Assembly: GCF_963678635.1 (NCBI RefSeq)
Contig: NC_087070.1
Coordinates: 21,623,461 to 21,687,460 of the forward strand
DNA length: 64,000 nt
Direction: 5' to 3'
Origin: Symsagittifera roscoffensis
Lineage: Eukaryota; Xenacoelomorpha; Acoela; Convolutidae
A program made the translations under genes and the position numbers. This document shows, piece by piece, positions 31,741 to 42,273 of the stretch. The notes beneath the pieces are model-generated. The model saw only the letters and a program-made list of their open reading frames with translations. It had not been told where the DNA came from and did not search any database. How positions within the stretch are numbered: the stretch's first letter is position 1; each line of letters begins with the position of its first letter.

Positions 31741-32651
31741 GTCTCAAGACTTGTCACTGATTGTCTGGATATCGGATCTCTTCTTCTTCGTTGTAGGGAC
31801 TACCCTCTTCTTCGTTGTAGGAACCACTGTACCTTTTACCACCACTTGAGCTCTGGTAAAAATTTTCCCAAAATCCCTATCTTAATGGTCAAAACCCAAA
31901 TACTATTCCCCCTATATTTGTCTCCCTCTCTATGTTTCAGGCTATTTGAAACCCTAAATTCCCCACAGGTATCTTGTGATCACCTGTTCGTTAAAATACC
32001 AACAACAAATTTTCACCAAAACGTAAAAATCTAAACTGGAAAAACAGATGGATGATTTCTCCTGAAATTCAAGGTTGACCGATGTCAATCTTTGTCCGAA
32101 AAAATGTCTGGTATCCGATTGCCACGCGTCTTCCTCCCCCTGCTAGCGATCTTATGGGGTACCACAAAAACTGTCTATGTCCGTTCCCCCCTACCGATCC
32201 GACCAGGGTACCTACGTTAACCCGATTTTAAATTTGGATGTTCGCTTCTTATAACCAACGCGTGTAAGTATCTAATGTAACTAAATCGACGATGCCGAAC
32301 AATTAGTTACCCTAACGTGTCCCCCCTTTTTACCATTTACAACCGCTAACCTCTAACTTAACCAGCCCCCCTGCTAACCTCCCCCCTCTTTAGCCCCCCT
32401 CTTAAGCCAAAAAATCCCTTAAGCGCAGGGTGCTAAACCTCTCGAGAGAAAACTGTAGACCTGTCTCCAGGCCTGCTTGTGTAAAAACTTCCTCAAAACA
32501 ATGGGGCTCCGCTTATCCAATTTTACACTTATCTCCTATAATGTAATGTGGATTCTAACGATACCCGTTTGCCCAACTTGAGAACACCCCTGTGCGTCCT
32601 CTTGTTGTGATCCCGTGCTGGTTGTCTCCGTTCTGCACTTGACAGCAGCAC
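31741..32651 (-). other. Ty3 leader, unstructured part
   Basis: Less AT-rich than the host sequence, with C-rich patches (32320-32410). No sense-strand frame of note and no recognisable signals. It belongs to the ~3.4-kb 5' leader of the element. Confidence 0.45.
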
Positions 32652-32858
32652 CACCTTCCCACTTGGCTGGTCACCTCTTCCAGTCAAGTTTCCAGTCGGT
32701 TCAGCTCAGTCATTCTGAACCACTTTCCCACTCGGCTGATCACCTCTTCCAGTCAGGTCTCCTAGTGGTCCGGTTCGATCCTTGTGAACCACTTTCCCAC
32801 TCGGCTGGTCACCCTTTCCAGTCAAGTCTCCTAGTGGTCCGGCTAGGTTGCAATCTAT
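32652..32858. repeat. 69-bp tandem repeat, three copies, in the Ty3 leader
   Basis: The segment CACTTTCCCACTCGGCTGGTCACC recurs starting at 32652, 32721 and 32790. Each is followed by CTTTCCAGTCAAG and CTAGTGGTCCGG-type sequence. A short plus-strand open frame over it (32615-32872) is antisense to the element and not called. Confidence 0.85.
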
Positions 32859-33336
32859 CTGAAAACCCTTAACAACGCGCCCCACTCGGGCACCTTATTG
32901 AAGTCACTGGTTTAAATTGCTAGATTGATCGAAACGATCGGTCTTATAAAACAGTATGGGTATACTACTTAATTAATATAAAGGTTTGATCCGAATGATC
33001 CGGTATCAAAGTCCCTGTCTTTTTGTTTTATGGTTTTTTTTTTCTATACTTTTTTCTTGTTTTTGTTTCTCTTTTTGTCTTTTTGCTCGTGTTTTTGTCC
33101 CCCTAGTTACCCCCCCCCCTTACTCGGTTAGCTAGGCCTCGTTCGGAGAGCGTACCAGGATGTTTTCTCAAGTTTTCTTAAAAAGCTATCACGGTACAAC
33201 CGGAAGGTTTACACGTTCCCGCTGAACCGTACCACTGGTACTCTAGAATGGGCATGCAGCCCGGAGCTGTGTCAAGTGGGTTCGATTCCGTAGTCATGAT
33301 GTCGTAAAAACACCCAGAAACGCCATAAAAACACTA
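32859..33336 (-). other. Ty3 leader next to the 5' LTR, possible primer-binding region
   Basis: The sequence following the 5' LTR on the minus strand begins TAGTGTTTTTATGGCGTTTCTGG. A TGG 12 nt from the LTR is the only standard-looking start of a tRNA primer site, and I could not match it to a tRNA. Near 33280, GGGTTCGATTCC on the plus strand resembles a tRNA T-arm, but its stem does not pair properly. Confidence 0.35.
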
Positions 33337-34232
33337 TGTAACAGTCGCCTACTTCGGTCACATATGAGGCTTAAGAAAAATAGGCCCTATAACCATTGGC
33401 TCAAGAGTCAGGGACACTATCTCTTGTGTTTTTCTACCTCAAGAACGGTCGGAGCCAATTCGGTTCGCTTGCGACAAGAGACTAGAACCCGTTACAGCTT
33501 GAAGGCCACTACCAAAAAATCCCCCCACTCTAGAAAATAAAAACGTCCCCATACTTAGGTCTCGAAATACCCAAAATACACGAACGCCGTTAAAAACAGG
33601 GTCGGAACAATCCGTTAAGTTGCTTTTTATTGGACAGTGGAACTTTGATCCATTTCAGATGGATCAACCTAAAACTCGCCTTATCTCAACATAACAATCA
33701 TAAAACACACTCGAGAAAATTAAATTAGGGACTCACATGTTGATGCACTCAAGCACAGGGAGTAATTAAATTGATAAGCAACTCGAGAATTAAATAGGAT
33801 AACTAGATAAGTTCAATACTAATCAGTTTTGATAACAGAAATAAGTTTTGACTCTAGAATTGGAGTTTTTGTCTGAACCATTTGGACACTCAATCTGTCC
33901 ACCTTTCCGTTGAAGGTTCACTCTGATTCGGTTCGAATAGTTGTTGTCTCTTCTCGTGATTATTTCTCTTCCTATTTCAGGACAAGACGGCTATACTCGT
34001 GTGTTATTTTGTATCTGGAAATTGCGAATAGCATATTCCTGCTGTTTTCTATAGTATTTTCCCGCAATTGTAAATTCGTTCGTTCTGATTTTTCACTTTG
34101 TGTTTTCAGTTGGTGCGAGAAAACTGAGCATGACAGGCTCCATTCGAAATTTTGAAAATAAAAACTTCACTTGAAAATCACGTATTTTCGTGTCCCTCAA
34201 GGTCAAACTTCCAGATATGACCGACTGGCACA
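33337..34232 (-). repeat. 5' LTR of the Ty3 element
   Basis: Upstream LTR by gene orientation; ends TG...CA like the other copy. It is bordered at 34233 by the resumed Polinton inverted repeat (GATCCCAATGTAT). It should contain promoter and polyadenylation signals, but I did not find a confident TATA box. A short plus-strand frame (33910-34155) is antisense and not called. Confidence 0.92.
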
Positions 34233-34390
34233 GATCCCAATGTATATTTTTTATACTTATTGATCCTTATTTGAAAATGGTGTTGTTTAAAACTAAATCG
34301 TTCTGGGGCTTTTCTCTTTCTTTTTGCCACCTATAGCTCGGCAAGTTATGTTGTATTCCAATTGAAAAAAAATTGTGCAATGCGTTTTTG
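34233..34390 (+). repeat. Polinton-like left terminal inverted repeat, inner part
   Basis: Matches the reverse complement of about 40942-41096, including CTATAGCTCGGCAAGTTATGTTGTATTCCAATTGAA and TTGTGCAATGCG. It proves that the Ty3 element split this repeat. Confidence 0.85.
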
Positions 34391-34994
34391 TAACATTCGC
34401 CCGGAAAAGCATATCGACGGAAATTAGAGCTAAGCTATAAAACGACTGGCCAGCGTCTAAATAGAGCTCTACATCCTTTTCACCGTCTCTACCAAAGCCA
34501 GTTCTTTTGGTGGTCTTTTCAACATCGGGTCGACAAAACTTTACTGTTCTCCGGATTCGACCAGAACGCTCAAACTAACTTACTTACTTGCATAAAAAGT
34601 GAGCTCATGGCTGGATCTCAGTATCCCCAGACCACATGGTCACTCCTAAAAACAGGGCTACTACTATTTGTTATATTACGATTGTTTTTGTTCAGTAGAT
34701 AAAAATCATCATCTCCATCGAAGATGGATCAACCCTTTCCCTTAGCTCCTAGCTTCTCATCGTCAGAAAATGATTTCAGATGTTAAATAAATTCAATTCA
34801 GGACATAATCGGGAAGCTAAAAGTTTGTATAAAATGGTTTAAGTTCAAGTCCCGAGACCCCTCCGGATTCCTGAATCCGGGGAAATAACACCCTTATTTC
34901 CTCTCCAGAAGGCTGGTTTCTACCTTTCACCGTTGTTGTGAATGCCTTGCAACGATTGTAGCTACACAATCGTTGCAACTCGGAGCGGTCTCTG
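34391..34994. other. Non-coding sequence inside the Polinton-like element
   Basis: No frame of note. It includes a GC-richer patch (34440-34640) and a small hairpin near 34945-34975 (TTGCAACGATTGTAG / CTACACAATCGTTGCAA). Confidence 0.5.
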
Positions 34995-35216
34995 CTAACA
35001 ATCTGTCGTATTATTGTCAGCTTTTATCTCTTCTTTTGATAAGTTGTTGAATTGAACTGCTGGCAAAATCCAAATATTCAGATTTAAAGTGGCTTCCAAA
35101 GCATAATTTTTAAAAGTAGATAAATTAAGGACTTTTTCAGTAATAACAAATTTAAATTTTGGTTGAAACTTTTCAGAATAATCAGGTAACACAACCTCGA
35201 AGATAGCTTCTGCCAT
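34995..35216 (-). CDS. Small unrecognised ORF of the Polinton-like element
   Basis: 73 residues from ATG at 35216 (MAEAIFEVVLPDYSEKF), stop at 34995. Composition is that of a normal protein (mixed charged and hydrophobic residues), unlike chance AT-rich frames. It is transcribed away from the PolB and lies directly after the PC4-like frame on the same strand, about 31 nt apart, suggesting a minus-strand gene pair. No family recognised. Confidence 0.4.
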   Translation of the reverse strand: MAEAIFEVVLPDYSEKFQPKFKFVITEKVLNLSTFKNYALEATLNLNIWILPAVQFNNLSKEEIKADNNTTDC

Positions 35217-35247
35217 TTTGTGAAGGATAATTAATTCAAGTCGTGCT

Positions 35248-35571
35248 TCAAATTGTTTGTGTTTGAGTAAAGTTGAGATTTCCTGGCACGTTTAGAATTA
35301 AACTGTTGTTTGTCTTTGTTTTCAACAGTATCAAAAATTTCACTTGTTTGCGCACAGATTTTAGTAATTTTGAAAATTCTTCATTGGTTAAGGAAAGTTC
35401 AGCGCCTTCAGTTACTCTTTTGAAAACTTTCAAGAAAACATAAGTTCCAGTTTGGTCGTATGTTTTCAATGTAGCACGGACTTAACTTTTACTGTTTTGA
35501 AAAATATCGAAATAGCAATCGCCAAAACCTTTATCTGCATTTGCTGTGGTGCTTGTTTTCGTTTTATTCAT
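35248..35571 (-). pseudogene. Possible PC4-like ssDNA-binding protein of the Polinton-like element
   Basis: From ATG at 35571 a ~107-codon frame with one in-frame TAA near codon 30. After the stop the product reads L-K-T-Y-D-Q-T-G-T-Y-V-F-L-K-V-F and A-E-L-S-L-T-N-E-E-F-S-K-L-L. This strand-strand-strand-helix pattern, with the L-S-L-T-x-E-x-x-x-L helix start, resembles the PC4/SUB1 single-stranded DNA-binding fold (G-x-S-L-x-x-x-x-W-x-x-L). An ssDNA-binding protein would suit a protein-primed replicating element. The match is by eye and weak; it could be another small virus-like protein. Confidence 0.35.
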
Positions 35572-35777
35572 TGTATTGAGTAAACTTTCAAAGTAACTTG
35601 ATTTAAAATCGAACAGAAAGAAATGGTTTCGATTGATTGTATAGGTCTGCAAAAGAAAGCATTGTATCTATTTTAAGATAAGCTTACATGTCTTTTATAT
35701 CGCAAAGATTTTGGATTGCAATTTGGTTCAAATGGATTAGTACTTTGCGCATGTACAACTGATAAGAATTTTAATGG

Positions 35778-36041
35778 GTGTTAAAGGTCATAATGTTCAA
35801 ACGTTTTTTTTTTGATACAAGATGTTTGTTTGAATGGAAATTAGATAAATATAGAATACCACGCAAGGTAACACAAACATTTTACACGCGTAAATTAACG
35901 TTTCTAATTTTAGAAGAACCAATCCCTATTTTGATCTCTTCTAAATTTTCTTCAAAAATGCCTTGTTATAATATTGCGGGATATTCTAATCACGACAGAA
36001 CCATTTTTTTTAAACCGTTCAGTATAACTTTGTTGCAATAA
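35778..36041 (+). CDS. Small unrecognised ORF
   Basis: An 87-residue plus-strand frame, basic and aromatic (a likely first Met gives MFKRFFFDTRCLFEWKLDKY). No family. It stands alone between the minus-strand pair and the PolB region and may be chance. Confidence 0.25.
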   Translation: MLKVIMFKRFFFDTRCLFEWKLDKYRIPRKVTQTFYTRKLTFLILEEPIPILISSKFSSKMPCYNIAGYSNHDRTIFFKPFSITLLQ

Positions 36042-37686
36042 TCAACGAAGAAAACAGTTCAAATTCTGATGAGTGGACTTTTACAAATCACTTTATGATT
36101 CCCAAAAATTTTTAAACATTTATTCAGTAAACTTTCCCTAAAACTGTCAAAGGAAGACGAAGAAATGAATATGAAGTCTTCGAGTTAACTTACAATTTCA
36201 ACTAAATATTTGGATCCTAGGAGCCTCTTGCTATTCAGGTTGATATTTCAACTTTATCGAAACCAGTAAGAAAAACATGTATAAATACGATTGTGATGTT
36301 ACTCCGATGTGTGAACACCATTTACAATACTTGGAAGAAACTGAATTTTTGATAGTTTTTGGGAAATGGAACAGATTGAGTCACCATTATTAGTTACCAC
36401 GAAATCTGATCCTTCTCCTACAGTGTCATCATGGCTTGATGAAGCAGACTCGTCAACTCCAACGCGCACACCGATGCGACAGTGAGTAATCACATAGAAA
36501 ACTTGACTCCTTCTCTATGCCTTCCACCAAAGAAAAAGCGAAAGCTAACAACACTACAAAAAACTCAGGAGTATTTGGACTTATTTAACTTTGAAACTGC
36601 GATTGCGTTTGTTATATTTAAATTTGTTTTTTTTTTGTGTATAAAGATTTAAACTTGAAACTCAGATTGATAATAAAAAGCTTTCGTTTGGTGTTTTCAA
36701 GTATAAACAATTTGTAAATTAAAATTTTTTGTCTCTTAATGCTTCACTTATCAATTTGCTAGGAAAAGGAGAGCATAATGAGTCGTTTTATAACCGTATG
36801 TTTGACAAGTCTTCAATCAAAATACAAAAAAGAACTTAAATTTTTAAATCTCGGAAAATTGTTGGAATTTTTTATCTCGTAAACTTGAGGTCCTATAGTC
36901 TTCAGACTTCTGAACAAAATTAATTAACTGTTCGATAGAAATATTTTGATACTTGCACGACTATGTTCAGACCATCCACTGAAGAGATACAGACATTTCT
37001 TTTTGGAAAAGCCTCATCCTATACCAATTTTCGAACTTTTTGTTACATGGTCCGAATATAGTATTACGACCACTCATATTGCTGCTCTCAGTGAGCTACG
37101 CATTTTTTAACTAAAAGTCAGAACCTGCCTTGCAATGCTTTGTGGAGATCAACGTTTTAAGCCCAAAAAAATCCTTTTTTATGAGTTATTTTTTGGGTTT
37201 AAAAAAACGGGTTTGATTTAGTGGAAAAAATAGTGGTTGATTAAACCTCTTTGAAATTCACATATATCATTAGTGTATCAGAAAAAATATTAAATGTTTT
37301 CACAATATTCATACGTTATCTTATGAAAATACATACAATTTTGTTTTGCTGATGGCGGTTTTCTAATTACAAGAATTGAAAGCGAATCGAAAGCAAATCA
37401 AATTTGATTTTATGTGTTTTTGGTGTGTTTATAGAAAATTTCCTTCCAAAATGATTTTTTAAAACTTTCTAATTGTAAAATTGAAACAATTTTGTTATAG
37501 TTTATAGACTAGTTTATAAATTTTGGCGGGAAAATAGTTCAAATTCAAAGTTAAGCGGGAAAATAGATTCAAATTCAAACCGAGAAGGGAAAAGGAATCG
37601 AAGCTAGCTGCAGTAATTTAAACCTTTTGGTATTTAGTTGAAACTCATTCTCTTTCCTGCTTCGCTTTAAATTAATTCCAGGCAAA
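36042..37686. other. Non-coding part of the Polinton-like element
   Basis: Mostly AT-rich. A short minus-strand frame (36299-36493) is Ser/Asp/Val-rich without resemblance to a family. The repeated GGCGGGAAAATAG motif (37525 and 37555) precedes the PolB region. The missing Polinton genes would be expected in this space, and nothing similar is seen. Confidence 0.5.
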
Positions 37687-40600
37687 ATGGGTTTCAAGTT
37701 TAATTATTGTCCCAAAGTTTTTACATTAAAAATGAATAGATATCGTCATGAACAAAACTTTCACGCTGTTAAAAAACACTCAACTGTTTTTACTTGCTAT
37801 CATTGTAAATTTAGCAGTTTATTGCTATCAAAATTACAGCAGCATAATAAATCATATCATCAAAAATTTAACAATTCATGTCGGTTTTGTCGGCTGGGTT
37901 TTTGTGAAACTAAAGATTTCAAGGATCACAAGCAATCAGAGCATGGGCTACCTGCTTTGAACCAACAACTTACATCACTCAGCAACCCCCCTAGCTCTAC
38001 CACAAAGGCAAGCGATATTGATAACTTTCCAGCTTCATTTGAAGTTCATGAATCAGCCATGAAAAACACTTAATGACTTTTATTATTCCTAACCAAAATG
38101 TTGAACAGGAAATTATTGAAATTCTATTGAAATCTTATTGAAATTATGACTTTGAAAAAAATGAGATTCAAAGTTTAATATCATATAGAACTTGTAGTGT
38201 ACCCTGCAAAATACAGTTTTTGGCTAAAATTACTTTAATAAAGCATGCTACTGTTGTTTCGGACCAAAACGTGCAACAGCCTGAAGACGAGCGCTTTGAA
38301 ATTTTCGCTAATTCCATGATGACGCCCCTATATGAAAACGGTTTGTGTGATAAGTTATTTCTCGAAATGCTCGAAAAAATGGAAGCTATGTTCCAGAATT
38401 TTTCAACCTATGGTAGCGGCTAAGTTCTGCAGCGTGTAAACGAGTTATAATCGGAAAAGTGTTAACAATCAGAAGCTCTTCGTTTATACCTCTCCCTGCA
38501 AAAATAGGAAGTTCACAACAATTGATTAAAATTCGTACTCACAGCGACCACATTTGCTTTTTGCTATGCTACACTGCCGCCTATCATCTCGAAGAGACAG
38601 ATCCACACACCTATACCAAGCCCGGAACGCATCAGACATCCCATAATTTCGTTATGCCTATGAGCTTAAACATGATTCCTGAATTCGAGCGACTTAATAA
38701 CGTTCAAGTAAACGTGTTTCAATATCAAAAAGGAGATCTCATTCCAATGATTGTCTCAAAATTTGAAAGTTCAGATTAGTTTATTATGGATCTGCTTTTG
38801 TTATAAGAACCCGGAATGCATGTTTTGATAAGGGACCTGTTCCAATTTGTTATCGAAGTTCGAAAGCAAAAATTCCGAAGTGTTCTGCAGTTGTGCCGTA
38901 CCTGTTTTCAAACTCATTACAAACGCACGAGCGATTATGTAAAGATCATGAACCAGCCGTAGTGATACTGGCGACAGCCGAAAATAGTTGCCACAAGTAT
39001 AAATTTAAAACTTTTCAAGCCCTCTGGTATGCACTTAAAGTTATTTTTTTTGACTTTGAATCGTTTCTGAATCCCGTTACAATTTGTATAACAAGCCACA
39101 AATTTTTTCATGTCGGGTTCTAGAAAAACATGTTCCCTCCGGGTATTCGATGGTTGCTATTGATCATGAGTCAACTGAACTATTTTTCTTTAGTCTTGAT
39201 AGCTCTGAAAATTATTTAGGCAACTTTATCAAAGAGTTATATCTGTTAGCCCGAGATGTTTACATTTTTAAAAGGAAAGTGCTACATTATTTGGGAGATC
39301 GTAGCCAATTGTGTAAAGAAAAAATTTAATTTGTTGGATCTGTCAAAAAAACATTAGTGAAAGCGAAGCCTGGATCACTGTCACCCGTCGGATAAATTTC
39401 TAGGACGGACCCACGACAAATGTAATTTAGCGCGAAGAAACATAAATTACATTCCAATCGTTGGACACAATTTGCAGAATCATGATATGCATCATATATG
39501 TCTAGCTCTCAACGAATGTGACTCGCGTATTACAATACAAGTCATTCCATCCACCGACGAGAAATTTTTTTCAATAATTATCGGAGTAGTTGTTAAAACC
39601 ACTACACCAAAAGATCAAACCACACAAAACCTTTATGAGTCTCTTCGTTTCATAGATTCTTTCAAGTTTCTAAACTCATCACTACAAAAGTTAGTTGACA
39701 ACTTGCCTGACAACAAATTCCGAATTCTGGAGAGTCACTTTCAAAGCGTTAGCCAAACCTGTAGATCTCTCATACGCAGAAAAGGATTCTATCCTTATAA
39801 TAACATGACCGACTTTAAAAAAATTGACGAAAAAGAGTTACCGCATCTCGAGAAATGGGTGAATAGTTTAGACTGAGATAAAATTGCTATTATTGCTGAT
39901 AACTTGGTTGAAGCAAAAGAAGTTTTCAATCAATTTAATTGTCAGAGCCTGCGTGATTATCATGCTTATATTTGTCATGTGATACATTGCTCCTAGCCTG
40001 TGTCTCTGAGGAATTTCGCTCTATCAGCTATGAATTATATGGCCTTGATAGTGCTAATCATTTCACCGCTTCTAAATTAGCTGGTGACGTTTTCAAGCGG
40101 GTATGTAAAGCTGATGTTGAAATGCTAACGGATCGAGATCATTTAGACATGGTTGAAGAATAGATACAAGGTGGAACTGCATCAATCTTTGAAAAACGAC
40201 AGTTCACTGCAAACAACAGGCAATTGAACGAAACATTTAACGAGAGCGAAGATACTACATATGGTTTCATGGTTGATGCTAACAACTTAAACGGTTGAGT
40301 GATGCAAACTCACAAGCTGCCTGCACGCCATTTCAAGACAATCGGAGTTAGAAATGAAAGAAATAATCAAGAAAACGAAGATGAGAATTCCATGTCAATA
40401 GAAGAAATTTTAGCAAACCCTGACGATTCTAGACTACGGTTCCAGACTACGGTTATATTGTTGAAATTGATTTAAAATACCCTCAATTGATGCTTGAAAG
40501 TCACCGTGACTATCCACTGCCAACCACTAAGGAATTGGTTCAAAAAGATTGGTTGAGCAGATACCAAACAAATCTCGCAGAACAAATGAAAAACAATGAA

Positions 40601-40760
40601 AACTGTGGACCCGCAATAGGTAAAGTGAAAAAACTGTTACAAATTTTACATGATAAGACTTTATATAATTCAATATAAACTCCTGAAACTCTACGTGAAG
40701 CTTGGCCTTTGGTTATGCATTACCAAATCCGCTCTTTGGTTTTGCGTTACTCTATTTTAT
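37687..40760 (+). pseudogene. Decayed protein-primed-type DNA polymerase B with N-terminal C2H2 fingers
   Basis: A plus-strand polymerase reading frame broken into at least seven pieces by stops and frameshifts. In order: three C2H2-type fingers (37687-37960; the first lacks one Cys); an N-terminal segment with D-E-R-F-E-I-F-A-N-S; exonuclease motif I F-F-D-F-E-S-F (near 39045); a C-x-H segment H-V-P-S-G-Y-S; exo II H-N-L-Q-N-H-D-M-H-H (near 39462, where Y-D is H-D); exo III around D-Y-H-A-Y, with a frameshift directly before C-D-T-L-L-L (near 39975); and polymerase motif A V-D-A-N-N-L (near 40270) followed by a TGA. The downstream palm motifs with the catalytic D-T-D block and the thumb were not found, so the C-terminus is deleted. 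This organisation occurs in invertebrate Polinton-type PolB. Confidence 0.75.
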
Positions 40761-40941
40761 CTGGAACGGTTTTGAGAGCTCCATTTTGGAGTTGACCCCA
40801 AACTGTTTTTAGTGCCTTTAATCGACACTTGTTTTAGAAGATTGTGTGTATAATTCAACCATTTAATTTCAAATCTATTTTCACCAAGAACAAAGAGTTT
40901 GTAGAAACCTTGAAAGAACCAATTCGCAAAGACCTTCAACA
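40761..40941 (+). other. End of the Polinton-like element interior
   Basis: A short plus-strand frame reading Q-P-F-N-F-K-S-I-F-T-K-N-K-E-F-V-E-T runs into the inverted repeat. It may be a remnant of a gene whose body was lost with the PolB C-terminus. Nothing else is recognised. Confidence 0.35.
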
Positions 40942-41306
40942 GCAAAACACATTGCACAATTTTAGTTCAATTGGAATACAACATAGCTTGCCGAGCTAGA
41001 GGTGGCAAAAAGAAAGAAAATAGCCCCAGTACGATTTTGTTTTAAGCAACACATTTTCACATAAGGATCATTAAGTATAAAAATTATACATTGGGCTCAT
41101 TAGGGATTAATAATTTTACATAGGTATCATTAGCTATAAAAAATTTACATAGGGATCATTAGCTATAAAAATTTCACATAGGGATTATTAGGTATAAATA
41201 TTTTACATAGGAATCGTTAGGTATGAATATTTACACAGGGATCATTAGGTATAATCTATACCCAATGATCCCTGTAGGGATCAATGTGTCGTATATCCAT
41301 ACTACT
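40942..41306 (+). repeat. Polinton-like right terminal inverted repeat
   Basis: About 365 bp that pair with the split left repeat. Includes about six copies of the ~27-bp unit (TACATAGGGATCATTAGGTATAAATAT-type, here in inverse sense) and the terminal GTCGTATATCCATACTACT, followed by the target duplication TATGAG at 41307-41312. Confidence 0.88.
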
Positions 41307-41838
41307 TATGAGAAATCTTTTTTTTCTTGCTTCATCATTTTAAATTTTCACCGATTTGCATTCCTTTGGCACAATTTTTTGCAAAATTTGCATTCCATAA
41401 CAAGTGTAAGCATAACTGTTCTTTCTAAAAAATATACTTCTAAATTGTTTTATTGTTGTTTTCGTATGTTATGTTCAGTGCTTTTTGAAGTTTCTGCTGG
41501 TCTGTAGCATATACTCAGCAAAATGTCAAAACAGAGCTTGCTGGATTAGGTCTCCACTAAGGAAAAAGTAACGTAGGAAATGTGCGAGAAATCGATCTTT
41601 TTTATATAAAAGATTATTTGCAAAAAATTGTTTAAAATTGCAAACTCAGATGTTCGCACAAAACGCAAAGTTCAAAATCAACAAGAAAACTTCTAAGTGA
41701 TAAAAGAATAGCCAGTATTTAAAGACTCGTGCAATTTTTTGCTAGATTTGCATTCCGAAATGAGATTGAAAATCTTAAAAGGTTAATACACGATTTTTAT
41801 TGCTTTGCATAGGTTTGAAATCCAAGCGCTACTCTCAC
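41307..41838 (-). other. Caspase intron, distal part
   Basis: Intron sequence between the Polinton-like element and the prodomain exon, beginning with the donor CAG|GTGAGAGTAG at 41838 on the minus strand. No gene seen. Confidence 0.65.
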
Positions 41839-42273
41839 CTGAGTCCGAATTGAAATTGAGGTAGAATTTGGTAGATATTCGGCAATATTTTTTTTGGAAT
41901 CAGTATCTGCATTGTCAGTTTCAATCAGCTCGTGATGAGCATCTTCATGAAAATGCATGGGTTCTACGCGTTGAGCCTCTTCTTCAGCAACTTCTTCAGC
42001 TTTGTCTGGCAAGTTAGGTGGTTCAGGATAAGAATGAAATTGAGTGGTCTCATTATTATCTCCAGGTACCAAACATTCTTTGCTCAGAGAACGTTCTAAG
42101 TCTTCGCCTGGGACTTTTTTCTGACGCGATCGACCATCGGAGCTGCTTTCTTTGCTCCAACTGGGTGAGCCTGAAACGGATTGTCCAGACTGGACTTCTT
42201 TAACCGAGCCAATTGGCTCGGGAGCATTTGTTGTATCTTCTCGTTGATTTTTGGAGGCAACATCTTGCGAGTT
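41839..42273 (-). CDS. Caspase prodomain exon (probable)
   Basis: Bounded by acceptor TGTATAG and donor ACTCAG|GTGAGA, open for exactly 145 codons in phase 0 at both ends, which matches the phase-0 start of the p20 exon. The product is acidic and disordered (Ser, Glu, Asp, Pro-rich), with E-E-V-A-E-E-E-A and D-N-A-D-T-D-S near the C-terminus; the latter could be a prodomain cleavage site. No CARD or DED. Assignment to the caspase gene rests on strand, phase and adjacency once the nested transposons are removed. An independent gene is the alternative. Confidence 0.6.

Larger units (their letters stand above)
11092..34232 (-). mobile_element. Giant Ty3/gypsy-type LTR retrotransposon (23.1 kb)
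   Basis: Two direct repeats of about 895 bp starting TGTAAC and ending GGCACA bound 21.3 kb of internal sequence. All coding frames are on the minus strand. In element order they are: leader with minisatellite, pre-gag ORF, gag, protease, RT, RNase H, integrase with GPY/F-type C-terminal domain, macro-like domain, then a long extra coding region. Protease-RT-RNase H-integrase order and the GPF module place it in Ty3/gypsy (Metaviridae-type retrotransposons). By eye the LTRs differ at about 29 of 895 positions (about 97% identical), and pol is broken in several places, so this copy is dead. It interrupts the left inverted repeat of the Polinton-like element and leaves only a GAT on both sides. 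Confidence 0.93.
10838..41306 (+). mobile_element. Polinton/Maverick-like element, with a nested Ty3 element
   Basis: The ends read AGTAGTATAGATATACGACAC at the left and the inverted GTCGTATATCCATACTACT at the right. Both are flanked by the 6-bp repeat TATGAG (10832-10837 and 41307-41312). AG/CT termini, long inverted repeats and a 6-bp duplication are hallmarks of Polintons. The right inverted repeat is about 40942-41306; the left one is about 10838-11091 plus 34233-34390, split by the Ty3 insertion. Without the 23.1-kb insert the element is about 7.3 kb, much less than the usual 15-20 kb. It encodes a decayed PolB on the plus strand and small minus-strand frames, including a possible PC4-like protein. 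No Polinton integrase, capsid, ATPase or protease was found, so it is non-autonomous or internally deleted. Confidence 0.8.

Noticed and set aside
30207-31849. Long open frames in all six frames over the 14-bp array, up to 308 codons
   Set aside because: They follow from a stop-free 14-bp unit and repeat one 14-residue peptide per strand. No start context, no continuity with gag.
33265-33300. GGGTTCGATTCC as part of a tRNA gene or primer-binding site
   Set aside because: Only the loop resembles a T-arm. The stem does not pair beyond two bases, no other tRNA arms are present, and the distance from the LTR does not fit a primer site.
34391-37686. Polinton integrase, ATPase, protease or capsid genes
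   Set aside because: Looked for D-D-E, Walker A, cysteine-protease and jelly-roll-like long frames and found none; available frames are under 110 codons.
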